A stretch of 64,000 nucleotides of DNA from Taeniopygia guttata (lineage: Eukaryota > Chordata > Aves > Passeriformes > Estrildidae): NCBI RefSeq assembly GCF_048771995.1, contig NC_133028.1, positions 5,453,501 to 5,517,500 on the forward strand. Direction: 5' to 3'. This document shows positions 11,587 through 23,500 of the stretch, piece by piece (positions within the stretch are counted from its first letter, which is position 1; every line of letters starts with the position of its first letter). Under the pieces are notes generated by a model. The model searched no databases and was not told where the DNA came from. It saw only the letters and a program-made list of their open reading frames with translations. A program made the translations under genes and the position numbers.

Positions 11587-14500
11587 ATCCTTCCTCAGCT
11601 CTCTGCTGCCAGAAAAACTCCACGGTGACGGTGCCTGACGCAGGCTGGAGGAGATGGATGTTTATTACTGTTAAATGATAAACAATATGAAATAAATCTC
11701 TGAATAAATGTCTGGAGAGTATCACAAGGTGAGCAGGGGCTGGCTCACAGTAAGATTTGCTGTACAGAGTAAGGTTTGGAGCCAGAAAGTGACAGCTATT
11801 AAAGCTTGAATTCCCAAAGCAGAGCTCTTCCAGGAGCTTGCTTGGGTGTTAAGCAAGGAGATAAAAAGCCTAAATGAATGAATGGTTTGTGATAGAGGAA
11901 TGGCTGATGGTGACAGGCTGCAGGAGGCCTGGCGTGATGCACAAGGGGTTGATGAGGAGGAGCTGGCACTGGGGATGCTGCAGCTGAGCCTGAAATCAGG
12001 CTGGGACAACACAGCCACACACACACACACAGTGCTCAATAAAAAATGCTCAAACCCAAACTCTGGCCACAAGGCTGGGCAGCCAGGTCTGCCTTTCATC
12101 CACACCCATTGTCACTAATCCTCTACAGCAGCTTTGTCCTGCTGAGTCATGGGCTAAGCACAAATTCTGTTACATGGACCACCCTGCTCCAGTGCTTCAC
12201 TGATTTCCCTGGCCCTATGATTTAGCATCATAGAAGTGCCTTCAGGATTCCTTTCAAACCCATTCTCCATAGTCTGGTTTAATATGGGAACAATACAATA
12301 AATAAAGATAATAAAAACCCAACACAAAACAAAACAACCCCCCCCCCAAAAAAAACAGCTTTCAATGCTATCTACCAGACAAGATTATTTATTATACATA
12401 TAGGTCGAGGTTTTGAGTTATCAACAAATGAAGGAGTGGGCTGCTGCCTTCTCTGAGGAGGAAACACCCCAACAAACAGTGTTTGAATAGGAAAACATCT
12501 ATTACAGGATGTGCAGCAACCGTGGAAAATGTGAATCCAGGAGCAGCTTTATGAGGGGTGACTCAGACATTGGTCATCCCCAGACGAGTGGTCAAAACAG
12601 CGAGGAGCAGAGTGACAGGAGAGCCCCTGCATTGCAGAGCTGACGTGACTCAGTGGACAGTTTCATCTCCAGCCTGGCAGATTTCTGTCCTGTCGTGCAA
12701 GTCCCATCCCCAGGAGCATCCCAGATCCATCCATCTGTCTGTCCCTGCCAGCTGCAGGCCTGGGAGTCTGGGGCTCACACTCAGAAACTTTTCCCTTCCT
12801 TCCCAGAGGTAAAATTTTGGGGGAAGAGTGGTTGATTCCCCTTCAATGCAGTTTTCATTCAGGATGAAAAACTGTTTTGGCCACAAAACTATTTGAAAAT
12901 TCAGATGGGTTTCACCAAACACCTCCTGCTAGCATGGGTAGGGTTATGTTGATTAAAGAGACAGCAGACTGCTCTAAAAATGGTGGATAACTAAATTAGG
13001 TCAAAAATGAATGGAAAAAGAGGGTTATGATTTTCTAAAAGCCCAAGTATTGTCTTTTCTCCAGTTCCTCTGTTTTTCAATCTTCTTCAAAATCTAGAAA
13101 TGTGCCATGAAAGGAAAAGGCCTGACTCTAGTTCAAAGACTATTCCCACACTTCTTTTAACCTAGAGCAATTTGCTCCTGAAACCACAGAACATCCCAAC
13201 CTTGCCCTCACCTGACACCCCACACCTCACTCCCAGCCAGGATGGGCTGGTTCCCACACCCTGCACTCCTTCCCTTCTGCCTGGGCAGCTCCAGGTTCTC
13301 CATCCCACAGAGCCACAGCACCAATGGTCTTCCTGTCTCACCAGGATGACCTCCAGAGAGCACAGGAGTTGGATATTAGAGTTCTCCAAGAACTGCAGAA
13401 ATGGTGCTTGGATGCTTTTCCCACAAACACCATATTGGGATCAGAAAGAATTGTATGAAAAACCAAAGAATCGGAGCTGGCACTTCTCCACCTGGCTTGC
13501 ACAGCTCCACTTGAAATTAAAAAAAAAAAAAAAAAAAAGCCCAATTATTTTGTATTAGGCAAACAGGAAACTGGTACAAAGCAACCCTGGGTACCTACCA
13601 CTTCTGGCTGGGTTCCAAGGCAGCAGTGGGCAGGCACAGGCTCAGAGGGCACCTAATTCCCCATGCACATCAGCTGCTGCTCACCTCCTAGTCTTGAAGC
13701 AATTTTTCCCACCTCTCAAGATTCACCCTCCTCCAAAAGCCTCAGTGGGGTGTGCAAAGGTTTGGGGCTCTGTTTTGAGCCAGTGCCCCAGTTTTTGGTG
13801 GTTCTGTTATTGTGCCATTTTTCTGCCCTGGCACTCAGCACCAGTGTGGGCAGCAGCATCCTGTGAATAAGCTTAACTCAGCACCAGCACCTTGCAAAGC
13901 CAGGCTAAGGCAGAATTAAAACCTGCAGGATTAAAACCTGCAGGCTGGTATTTGTAGCAGCAAGATTGGGTTGATTGATTTTATTCAGGAAGCTGTGACC
14001 ACTGCCAGAAACAGTGCAGGGCAGGCACTGGGGAAAGTGAGCACTTTCAGCTATGGGACTGCAGAGTCACATCAGGGTCTCTTCTCTCTGCTTTCTATTA
14101 AGTTTACTTCTATTTTTTTTTCTTTATTTATTTTTTACAAACTCTGAGCCTCTTGAAGTAAGTGGAGAATTTTCCAGGGAACCCAGTAGCCTTTGGATGC
14201 AGTTTTCAGGGTGTGTGAACCCACCACTACCAAATGAGAGATGCAATGGGATTTTGGGAGCTCCTCTGTCACCTGCAGTGCAATACAGCTGATCTGGCTC
14301 TCCAGGTAAGGCAGTTTTTTTGTCACAGCTGAATTGAAGAAGGTGTAGGTGATTGTAAAGGTGGCACATCAATCACATCTGCTTTTGAGGCAGTTTGATT
14401 GAAATAAAATGCTGAAGGGCTTGTTTTCACTTTTTGCCATTATTTATGTCTTTCACACGCACGTTCCTGGGATAAATCCAGTGAAATCTCACAGTGTGAG

Positions 14501-15292
14501 CAGTGATGGAAAGCAGGAGCAGCTGGCAGAGGAAGGAGCAGCTCCCAGGCTGGAAGACCCTAATGTGTTGAATAGAGCAGGAGCTTCCTGATGTAACTGT
14601 TTGCCCTGCTGACCTGCTTAATTAATTGACTCATTATCAGCAATTCCCCCAGGAGCCATCAAACAGCACCCATGAGAATATTCTCCCTTGATATCCATCC
14701 CATAGAGAAATAAAATCTATTTATTTTTCCTATTTCTCTGGCATATCATATTCCTGCTGAGAAACACACACAGCTGGATGTTTCCAGCTGGCCATGGAAG
14801 GATGAGAACTAAATTTGTAAATAATACAGCATGTTTCCATTTAACAATTGCTTTTTTTAAAGAGGGAAATATTTTATACAGGCTTAGTTCCATGTAGGAG
14901 TGGCTCTTCCTAAGGGGGATAGGCCTGGCTGGATATCACCACTGTTCACAGGGAGAGCAGCAATGCTCAGGTCTACCAGGGCCACACGATCCCAGAGCAC
15001 CTGAGATGTGCCCACTGCACCAAGAATGACCTGCAAGGTAAAGGAAAGACTCAGGCCACCCAAAACGCAATTTTTTTCAAGGTCCAGTGACCAAGGAGAT
15101 GAAGAGGAAAGTAAAATATGTGGGTCTGCATGACCCTGGGTTGAAACATTTTGTTTTGAACTCGTGGTAGGAGAACTGACAAATATGGGCAAAATCAAAG
15201 CATATTACAGAATTGGTGGAAAATTCTAACAGTTTTACCAGCATGGTTTATATTTGATGGAGGCAAATCCTTCAAGCAGCTTTCAAGCTGAC
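11587..15292. other. Intergenic, no gene seen
   Basis: Mixed-composition sequence with a poly-C/poly-A patch near 12335-12358 and a poly-A run near 13509-13538. Open frames have no recognisable domain or splice context. Confidence 0.4.
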
Positions 15293-15595
15293 CACAGAAT
15301 CACAGAATAAACTGAGTTGGGAGGAACCCAGAAGAATTATCCAGTCCAGCTGCTGGCCCTGCACTGCACCATCCCCAGGAGTCACCCTGTGCCCGAGAGC
15401 TTTGTCCAAACACCCCCTGAGCTCTGCCAGGCTGGTGCTGTGCCCACTGCCCTGGGGAGCCTGTTCAGTGCCCAGCCACCCTCTGGGGGAAGAACCTTTT
15501 CCTGATACCCAGCACAAACCTCCCCTGGCACAGCTTCAGGCCATTCCTTGGCTCCTGGCAGCAGGAGTGTGGCTCCTTCCAAAGGAGGAGATCTG
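15293..15595 (-). mobile_element. CR1 LINE 3'-end fragment
   Basis: It opens with the reversed CR1 tail ('cacagaatcacagaat'), then the blocks 'gagctttgtccaaacaccc', 'ccctggggagcctgttcagtg' and 'ccctctgggggaagaacctt', which are CR1 3' untranslated sequence in antisense. 5'-truncated and non-coding. Confidence 0.85.
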
Positions 15596-17030
15596 AGGCA
15601 AAGCACTTGGAACCCACCTGTGAGCTGAGCACAGGCCAGGAGGTGAATGCAGAGCTCTTGTCATCATCGTGCAGTCATTTATAGCTGTAAACTCACTTTT
15701 ATCTTGCAGCAGCATCAGACAGACCTGCACACCATAAATGGAGTCATCCCATCCAGCAATGCATCCCCTTCCACTTTCTATTGATGATTCATGTAGCTTT
15801 TAACCAAACCAAAGAAACCCTCTTCATCTAAGCAAGCTCAAATAAAGGCAGTGAAAAACTTTTAGTGGTTTATGAGCTTCTGTGAAGGTTGTGTCCCAAA
15901 TTCAAGCCCAGCAGACTGTTCCCAAGCACTAACAGCACCTGAGCAGCCACAGAAATAGCATAGAAATGGTATGGAAACAGGCATGAGGCCAGCTGAGTCT
16001 GGCTGGAAAGCAAAATACCTGCTTTTAGGGGTTAGGAGGAGTGGCCAGCACTTGCCTTTGTTCTGGACTGCCAAGCCATCCCAGTAAACCTTTCACACTT
16101 TTTTCAGTTTCTCTTTTGAACTCCATCATTTGCCCAGCAAAGTGCCATTAAAACTGTACCACCCAAAAAGATTTGACCACCATCCCTTGACAAAATTCAG
16201 TTTAGCAGAACGTTTTGCTTGGCAAATTCTTTGCTCACAACTTCTGCTCAGGCTGGTGGCTGAGCCATGGCAGGGCTGGCCTGGCTGCAGCAGATGTGGA
16301 TTTGCATCATTAACTCCTTCTCTGCTAACATGAAGCATATGCTGAATGACTTATTGCACAATTGTGAGTTGGGTGAAGAGTTTTGTCCAAAACAGGAGGA
16401 AAAGTTGATTGTTCAGTGATGGGGCTGAGGATCAGCCCTTGAATGCCTTTGCAGCCCTCAGTGATGTGGTGGCATCCACAGGCAGTGCTGTTTGCAGAGC
16501 AGGGAAGGTGACCGAGCATTTACTGCAGGTGCTTCCCTTTAATAAATGTCCCATCAGGCCACTGAAACCCCAATGTTTTGTCCTGCTGGGCTAAATTAAT
16601 CCTCTAATTACATTTTTAAAAACACCTCTGAAAATTTGTGCCTGTTACGACACAAATCACCAGTTCTTCCCAAGCAGGCTCTTCCAAGGAAGCTGTTGTG
16701 GGATTTCTGCCTGTTCCCATGCAAGGTGCAGGCAGCATCAAACACATTTGAGGGTTCAATTATTCCTTGGTGAAGTAGATCCTCTGTAGTGGTGGCCAGA
16801 ATTACCACAGACATATTTTAGCCTGTCTTTCAGCACTGTGAAATTAATTTAGCCACTCAATAAGGGTGTTTTGCACCTGTGATGTACAATGAGATAATTT
16901 ATGGAGAGTTCTAGAAAGACTGAAAGTAGAGAAAATCATTAATGTATTCACCCATGATAATTTTGAATTAATTTTTCCATAAAGGAAGCATGGTGTAAAT
17001 TTAGAGTTCAGTCAGTTCTTCCATGCTGGG
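15596..17030. other. Intergenic, no gene seen
   Basis: No coding, RNA or repeat signal recognised. Confidence 0.4.
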
Positions 17031-17053
17031 AGATAGAAAAGACAAAATTAAAG

Positions 17054-17302
17054 ATGGAAAATGCTACTTCAGTATTCGTGATGAAGATGAGGGATGAACC
17101 CAGAGCACCCTTTTCCCTGAACAGACCTCTCCATGATGAATCCCAAGGAAGACAAATCCTTATCAGCTCAGCAGGACCAGGCAGAGTCTGGGATCCTGAT
17201 GCCAACTGGGATTCTAATGGCTGAACAGCCAAGGGAGTTCAGTTCCACTTCCAAAATGAGAATTTCTCCTTCTACCCAGGAGATGGCACTAAGGCATTCA
17301 GG
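17054..17302 (+). other. Possible exon with two overlapping open frames
   Basis: Two forward frames look protein-like. One starts at ATG 17054 and runs about 56 codons (opens MENATSVFVMKMRDEPRAP, ends WDPDANWDSNG). The other starts at the ATG pair at 17133 and reaches a good splice donor, TTCAG|GTAAAA, at 17302. A pyrimidine-rich CCCTTTTCCCTGAACAG lies just before the second. The frames conflict, no partner exons were found, and no family is recognised. It could be a decayed exon, an unrecognised repeat or chance. Confidence 0.2.
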
Positions 17303-20039
17303 TAAAAAGCATCATTTCAGCCTTACTAAAAACCTGTTTTTTCTGAAGCTGTGCGTTGTGGGGGAAAGCTGCAAATTTTACATTCACTGGGTTGTGCTTC
17401 TTGTGATGGTCCCAACTGAGTGTCCTGAGAGAGAACATGTTTCTGGTTGTCCTTTTCATGGCTCCAGTGAGCTGTCCCCAGATCACAGCAGCCTCCATCC
17501 AGTGATGTTCCTCTGTTTGGGACACAGGGAAGCACCAAATACTCTGAAGAAATATGCCTGTGGCTCAACCAGAGCAGTAATGAGGCAACAAGATCCTGGA
17601 AAACATCTCCTAATCTCCACCAGCCACCTCCTGACTCGTGCCCAGCTTGTTTCTCTGTGTTGTTCCAGGGGTTTTCTCTTGGGCTTTGTTGGTTCTGCAC
17701 AACCTGATTGCATCCCTTTTGAACCCTGTTGAGCTCATGGCCGGTGTCATCTTGGTGCTGCAGAAAATGGACTGGAAATGGATGGTGTTCAGGTAAAGCC
17801 AGTATTATCTAGAGCTTCTCACCTCTTTTTGACCCACAGTGTGAACCCTGTGTCACTCACAGGAACAAGATCCATCCACTGAAAAGCCTTGGATGCAATT
17901 GAAAATGAAAATTGAAAACCTGATTCTGTGTCTGCTCCTTTCTGCCATCTGGATATATTTGCACGCAGCCTGAATGTCCCCCGAGAGCAGCAGTGACTTG
18001 TGGGGAGGTGTGAGAGCTTTTGGTGTGTTTGAACCAGCTTGGGACCATCACCATTTCCATTCCCAGGGAGCTGGGATGGGGGGAAAAGCACTAACAGCAA
18101 TCACTGCCACGTCACACAGACCTGTGTTTGCAAGGGGCAATGAGGGCTGGAGAAACAAGGGTTTGAAAGAAAATTTTGGGAAGAGGAATGGCAGGAGATG
18201 AGGATGCAACAGGCTGGATTCTTTGTTGGGGCTGAACTTGCAAAAGCTGCATCTCTAAGCCTGGTGTCCAAACCTGAGCAGGGATGCTGCCAGAAAAACC
18301 AGGAAGGACATTTATCTCCAACATCAGCAGCTGCCTTCCTTCTCCCTGGCACAAACTTAAGGACCCCTCTAGCAAACCCAGCATCCATCTGCCTGATTGA
18401 ATATCCTCATTAGTGCTCCTGACAGCGCCTAGCACAAACCCAGGATTCTTATTCAGCCATTTTTTTTTCCACCATGATTGTGATTAAAATTTTGTAATAT
18501 GCTTTTTCCTAGTGATATTACCTTGTATATGTGTTCTGAGAACTTATCTAGACACGGCCCTCATCTGTGCAGCAAAACACAGCAGAGCAGAGTGGGAATG
18601 AGTTTGGGGAGCCCAACTCCAGCATAGGGAGGCAAGAAAATGAAGTTTTTTTAATAAGAGAAAGTTATCAGTAAGGCCACAGGGTTAATTTTAAGTGGTG
18701 TAAAATCACACATTCTCAATTCTCACAGCCTCGTTTTCCTCAATGAAGTCAAACTCTGTCTCCCCTCTGATCTAAGTAAATATGTTTCCCTATTTTCTAA
18801 GTTAAAGGCAGTTTCATTGTTTCTGTCCTCCAACATTGCCCCCAGTCCACTGCACTCAGCTACAGTGGAAATCCCAAATGCAGCACGAGCTGTGGCCAGC
18901 AATGCCCCACACCAGGGCAGCTTTGAGAAACACTGGCCCATTCTGCTTCCCAGTATCCTCTGCTCGAAGCTTGGCCCTGCCAGACATCATTTTGCTAAAT
19001 TATGTCATCATTTAGCAGAGCTTCATCATCCATCATTTGCAGAGCTCGGATGATGAACTTTTTGGGGCAGGGACCAGTGCGCTGCTGTGTCTACACAGGT
19101 GCTGTCACCAACAGGTCTGAGGATAGCTGATATTACTGTTAAGAACAAAATAAGTTATTTGTTTTCATTATTTTTGACATTTTAGCTGTATCTGTTAAAA
19201 ATTTCTTGCTTATCCCTCAATACTGCAAGGATGCCGTTTTAAAGGAATACCTTTTAGGAGTCAGGGAGAGGTTCCTCTACACCACTCACTCTGGGATAAT
19301 TTTGGCATCAGTTTAGGAGACCCGTTCGGATCACTAAAGCCACAGCAGAAGGGCTGTCAGCCCTTTCCAGGTCTGGGTTCGGCGGCTCTCCATTGCCATC
19401 TTCAGGCTTGGAGCAGCCTTGAGCCTTCCAGAAACCTAAAAACCCCGAACGGGCACGGCAAACTCAATTCCCGTTTGCCCAGCATCAGCTGAAATTGATG
19501 GTCAAAACCTGGAATAAGTTGTTGAATGTAAAGGAGGGGAGGGAGCTCTGCAAGGCTGGTACTCAGCTGCCGTGGATAACATGGATATTTCCCTCCCTGT
19601 AAGTGTACAGGGTTTTACAGAGTAAATTAACACCAACAACGCTGTTTAACACACACTACTTCTTGCTGAGAGTCAAAGTTTTAGCATCAAGTTTTCTTTA
19701 AAGTACATAAATAGAAACTGCCCGAGGGATTTTAGCTCTGTAACCTCTATTGCCACCCTCAAAAAGAAAAAAACATTTTCTGACAATGATAAAAGCTGAG
19801 GTTCTTGGGAGATTTTAATCATAATTTGCACTTAAAGATGTCTTTGCCAAACATTTCACATCTGACAGACATGGTGGTGGGTTTGGAGGTTTCCAAGGCT
19901 TTCAGGGTTTCTGATGAGCAATATCACACAGGCAGCTTGGAGGGCCAAAGAGCTGTAATCACAGAATAACATTAACACATCCTAAAAGAAATCAGAAAAA
20001 TGTGGAATAATGTAGGTGTCCTGGCCCAACAGGGCCAGC
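17303..20039. other. Intergenic, no gene seen
   Basis: No gene or clear repeat. This would be the 3' flank of minus-strand gene 1. No AATAAA on the minus strand was found close to its stop; the nearest candidate is an ATTAAA-type site near 19806. Confidence 0.4.
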
Positions 20040-20165
20040 CTAGAAGAGGCTCCTCAGACCCAGCGTTGTCACCCAGTGGACATCTCCATGGCACTCCCCC
20101 ACCTCTCCAATCTCCAGACAGTGTCTGACCACCCTCACAGTGAAAAATATTCTCCAAATTAGATC
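20040..20165 (-). mobile_element. CR1 LINE fragment
   Basis: 'catctccatggcactccc' and 'gtctgaccaccctcacagtg' followed by 'aaaaatattctcc' are antisense CR1 3' untranslated blocks. Diverged and short. Confidence 0.7.
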
Positions 20166-20197
20166 TGGTTGGAAAATCACTTTCTAGGAGCCCAGAA

Positions 20198-20285
20198 AAT
20201 CATAGAATGGTTTTGGTTGGAAGGGACATTTGAAGGTCATCTCACCCAACCCTCCTGCACCGAGCTGGGACAAATGCTGCTACTC
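20198..20285 (-). mobile_element. CR1 LINE 3' tip
   Basis: 'aatcatagaatggttttgg', 'ttggaagggacatttgaagg' and 'tcatctcacccaaccctcct' form the reversed extreme 3' end of CR1. It lies in tandem with the preceding fragment, so two insertions or one broken copy are possible. Confidence 0.8.
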
Positions 20286-20442
20286 TGAAGAACATTCCAG
20301 CAGCCAAACTCTCAGGCCTCATGGTAGTTTGTGCCAGGTCTCACTACTGTTCATACTTTTTCCCACTGCCTCAGTCCCTGAAATCCCAGCCCGGGGCCAA
20401 AATGGGGGATCCTGGTGCTTACCTCAGCCACCTCGGCACCGC

Positions 20443-20584
20443 TCAGTTACCGACCAATTTCCATCGCGGCGTCCATCGCACGTCCTTCCCAAAGGGCAGC
20501 CACTGTGCAGAGATGGGGGAGGACCAGTCCAGCTTCTTCAGGAAGATGCTGTAGCTGTCTGCATACTCAGAAACCCAGCGGCTC
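20443..20584 (-). CDS. Gene 1, last coding exon
   Basis: Acceptor TTCTCTGCAG precedes 20584. One base completes a Glu codon carried over from the previous exon, then 46 codons and TGA at 20445-20443. It begins [20 protein letters not shown] and ends [11 protein letters not shown] weak donor (GTAACT) overlaps the last codons, so a further exon cannot be fully excluded. Confidence 0.65.
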
Positions 20585-23500
20585 CTGCAGAGAACGTGGA
20601 GAAGGGCATAAGGAGAGGACCTCCACCCTGCGCTTCGTGCACCGGGACAAGGGACCTGCCTCCCCTTCTGTGGTGCTCAACCAGCCAGCCAGGAACCTGT
20701 GAGGAGCAAACAAAAGCACGTTCAGTGGGGTGATGATGCCACTGAGGCAGGACGGTATGAAATGACTCCAGATCAGAAGGCGAGAGAGCAGAACTCTGAT
20801 TTATTTCAAATACATCTCTCTTTTATAGAGAGTATCATGCAGACCAATTCTATTGGTCCTGATAAAAACATCTCACAGCGTTGGTGTGCAGTGAATGACT
20901 TAACTATAAACAATGTGAACAAGAGAGATAAAGAATTATTTACATTCTTTTCCAACAGTTTCCCAGGCTTCTGCCTGGTTAGAAACATTCGTTTTCTCTC
21001 TGACTGAACTGAGAATACCCACAGGATGGGGAGAGGGGGAGCAGCCTGTGTCCACCAGGAATGGGGTAGATGCTGTGGCACACAGAGCTGCCATCAGGGT
21101 CCATCTCCCACCTGGACAAACCATTACCCAGGTGCAGTCTCCACCCCACATATAAGTCCAGGATCACAAATTAAAATCTGCAATGCAGAGCTGAAATACA
21201 TATCTGTGTTCAGGGAAGGTCGGGGGCATGAGGCAGCAGGGAGGAATTGCCTTTCCAGTGAGAAATGAGAGCTCAGGAGCAGTTTATGCCTGTTTGGTTC
21301 ATAGTGTGCAGATGAGTCACGTTGCAAACAGCTCCTGCCCTGATTGATTTGAGAGAGCCCTTTCCCAGGGGAAGCCTGGGCATGGAAAGGATGAGACATG
21401 CCTCCTGCCCCAGCCCCATGGGGATCTTCTTTCTGCAGGGATTAGGCTGTCTCAGGAGTTGTCCCCCCACTCCTATGAACCCCACCGCAAAACTTTTCAA
21501 TAAAAGGCTGATCAGGCTTTAGGAGCGGATTTGTCCTCGAGGGAATTTCCTCGGGCTCATTGCATAACATGGACAAGGAGAAATATGCCTGAGAAACACC
21601 TTCCAATTCCAAGAAGCTCCAAAACTTCTCTGACTTACTCCTAGCGTGTTCCCCACTCCCAGCAGCCACCCTCTCCTCCCCATCCCACTGCTCCCTTACT
21701 CATTGTAGCGGTTATCCTCAGGGAAAACAGGAGAAGGCCTTATCTCCTCTGTGTACAATCCTGCACAGATTCCTCTCTGCGGCTCAAAATCTTGCATGTA
21801 GATACTTTTCCACTCAAGGTCAGAGTCGTCTAGTGAAAGAGAGTCCAAATAATTTAAAGACTTTTTTCGGACCTCTGTCTCCTATATTGCACAGTCTCAG
21901 TGTTCCCCCTTCCCCTGAGCTCCACTGGCTGTTTGTGCTCCCAGCTCTCCTGTTGGAATTACCACGATGAAGGGATTAACCAAGGGAAAATGGAGGAATT
22001 GATTCCCTGGTGTAGACAAGGTTGTTTAGATGACATTGTTCAGCCCTTATTTTCTACAGCCTGTGTGAAGGAAGCCACACAAGGCAGACCTGGAAATGAC
22101 ATCTTGTGATCTTCCTGTCTGGATATTGACTTGTCACCTGGTATAAATTTTCCCATACTGTCTATTTTCTTTTCCATCCTGCCACCCATCAGGGACTAAA
22201 ACAAGGAAGAGATTCATGGCTCACTTAACCCCTAATTGAGGACCATCACATCTGCTGTAATATCTTCCCCAAAAATCCCTGTGGGAGCTGGTTTGAAGAA
22301 GTACCATCTCCCATCTGACCCTCCAGAGGTGTCTTATCTGTGTGTGAAGAGCTCGGTGTGTGTCCTTCTGATCAAAGCAGATCTAACTGGGGATAAACAT
22401 GCAGGGAGGACACACAAAGAAGAGCTGCCCATTGTAGACAGATTTTCTGGGCATTTTTAAAGTAACAGATTCCTACAGTGAGTAATTAGTAGAGTATTTT
22501 TGTTGCTTTCACTGAGGCTGAGGTTACAGGTGTCTCACACGTGCATTAACAGCATGCCAGGCTGTCAATGCAACCCAGCAGCAGCTCCTGCCTCCTGACA
22601 TTATTTCCAGGGAGACCACATCAAGCAGGGCTGTGGTCCATGGGATGGGCAGTCTGGAAATTGGGGTGAAAGAAACACTATTTACAACACTCCAACCTCT
22701 TCTAGAAGATAACTCTTTTTCTCTGCCCTGCTTTCTCCCCACCGATGGGCAGATGGTTACAGGGGATCTGTGAACCCTTCCTGTGTCACTCATTTTCCCT
22801 TCACCCTCCTCAGTCTCTTCTGGAATTATATTTAAAAACATAAAACCAGGCTGAAGGCCACCATTTATTCTCATGGGGCAGCTTCCACAGCCTCCATCCA
22901 CTGACCTTGCAATAAAACAGATGAGTTCTGGTTCTTGGTTTTATATTTATCAGCATTGAGCAGCACTTCATTGTACAAATCCTGGGCAAACTGCTGGTAG
23001 GTGACCAACTTAGGAGGTGGCAGCTCCGTTGGCACCAGTGCCTCTGGGACATGGGAGGACAGGAAAGTGAATTATTCAGGAATTACCATAAATTACTCAC
23101 CCAAATCCTACCCTTTGGATAGGGTAAGCTGGAGTCCCAGCTGGCAAAAATCAGGGCAGCCCCAGTCACTTCAGCAGAGCTTTGCAGCTGAAGGTGCATC
23201 AGCTTTGCTGAGGTGCATCAATTTGAATGGTTCATGGCTCAAGTCAGGGAAGGATTTATCATGGTGCAAAGCAAGGGGAAGGAGCCCACTGTCTCCACAT
23301 TGCCCTGGAGTGCTAAAAGGAGGCCCTCTGCAGCAGGTCTGTGTGTGAGTGCACTGCTGGGATACACAGGGCAGAGCAGGAAGGGAAAAGCCCATGGGAG
23401 TTTTAGCACAAGACAGCTTCAGATGGGCTTGGCAAGGTGGTCTTTGCAGCCCTCAGATGTAAGTGGAATCCATATGGACACACATCTGTCTGAGCTGCTT

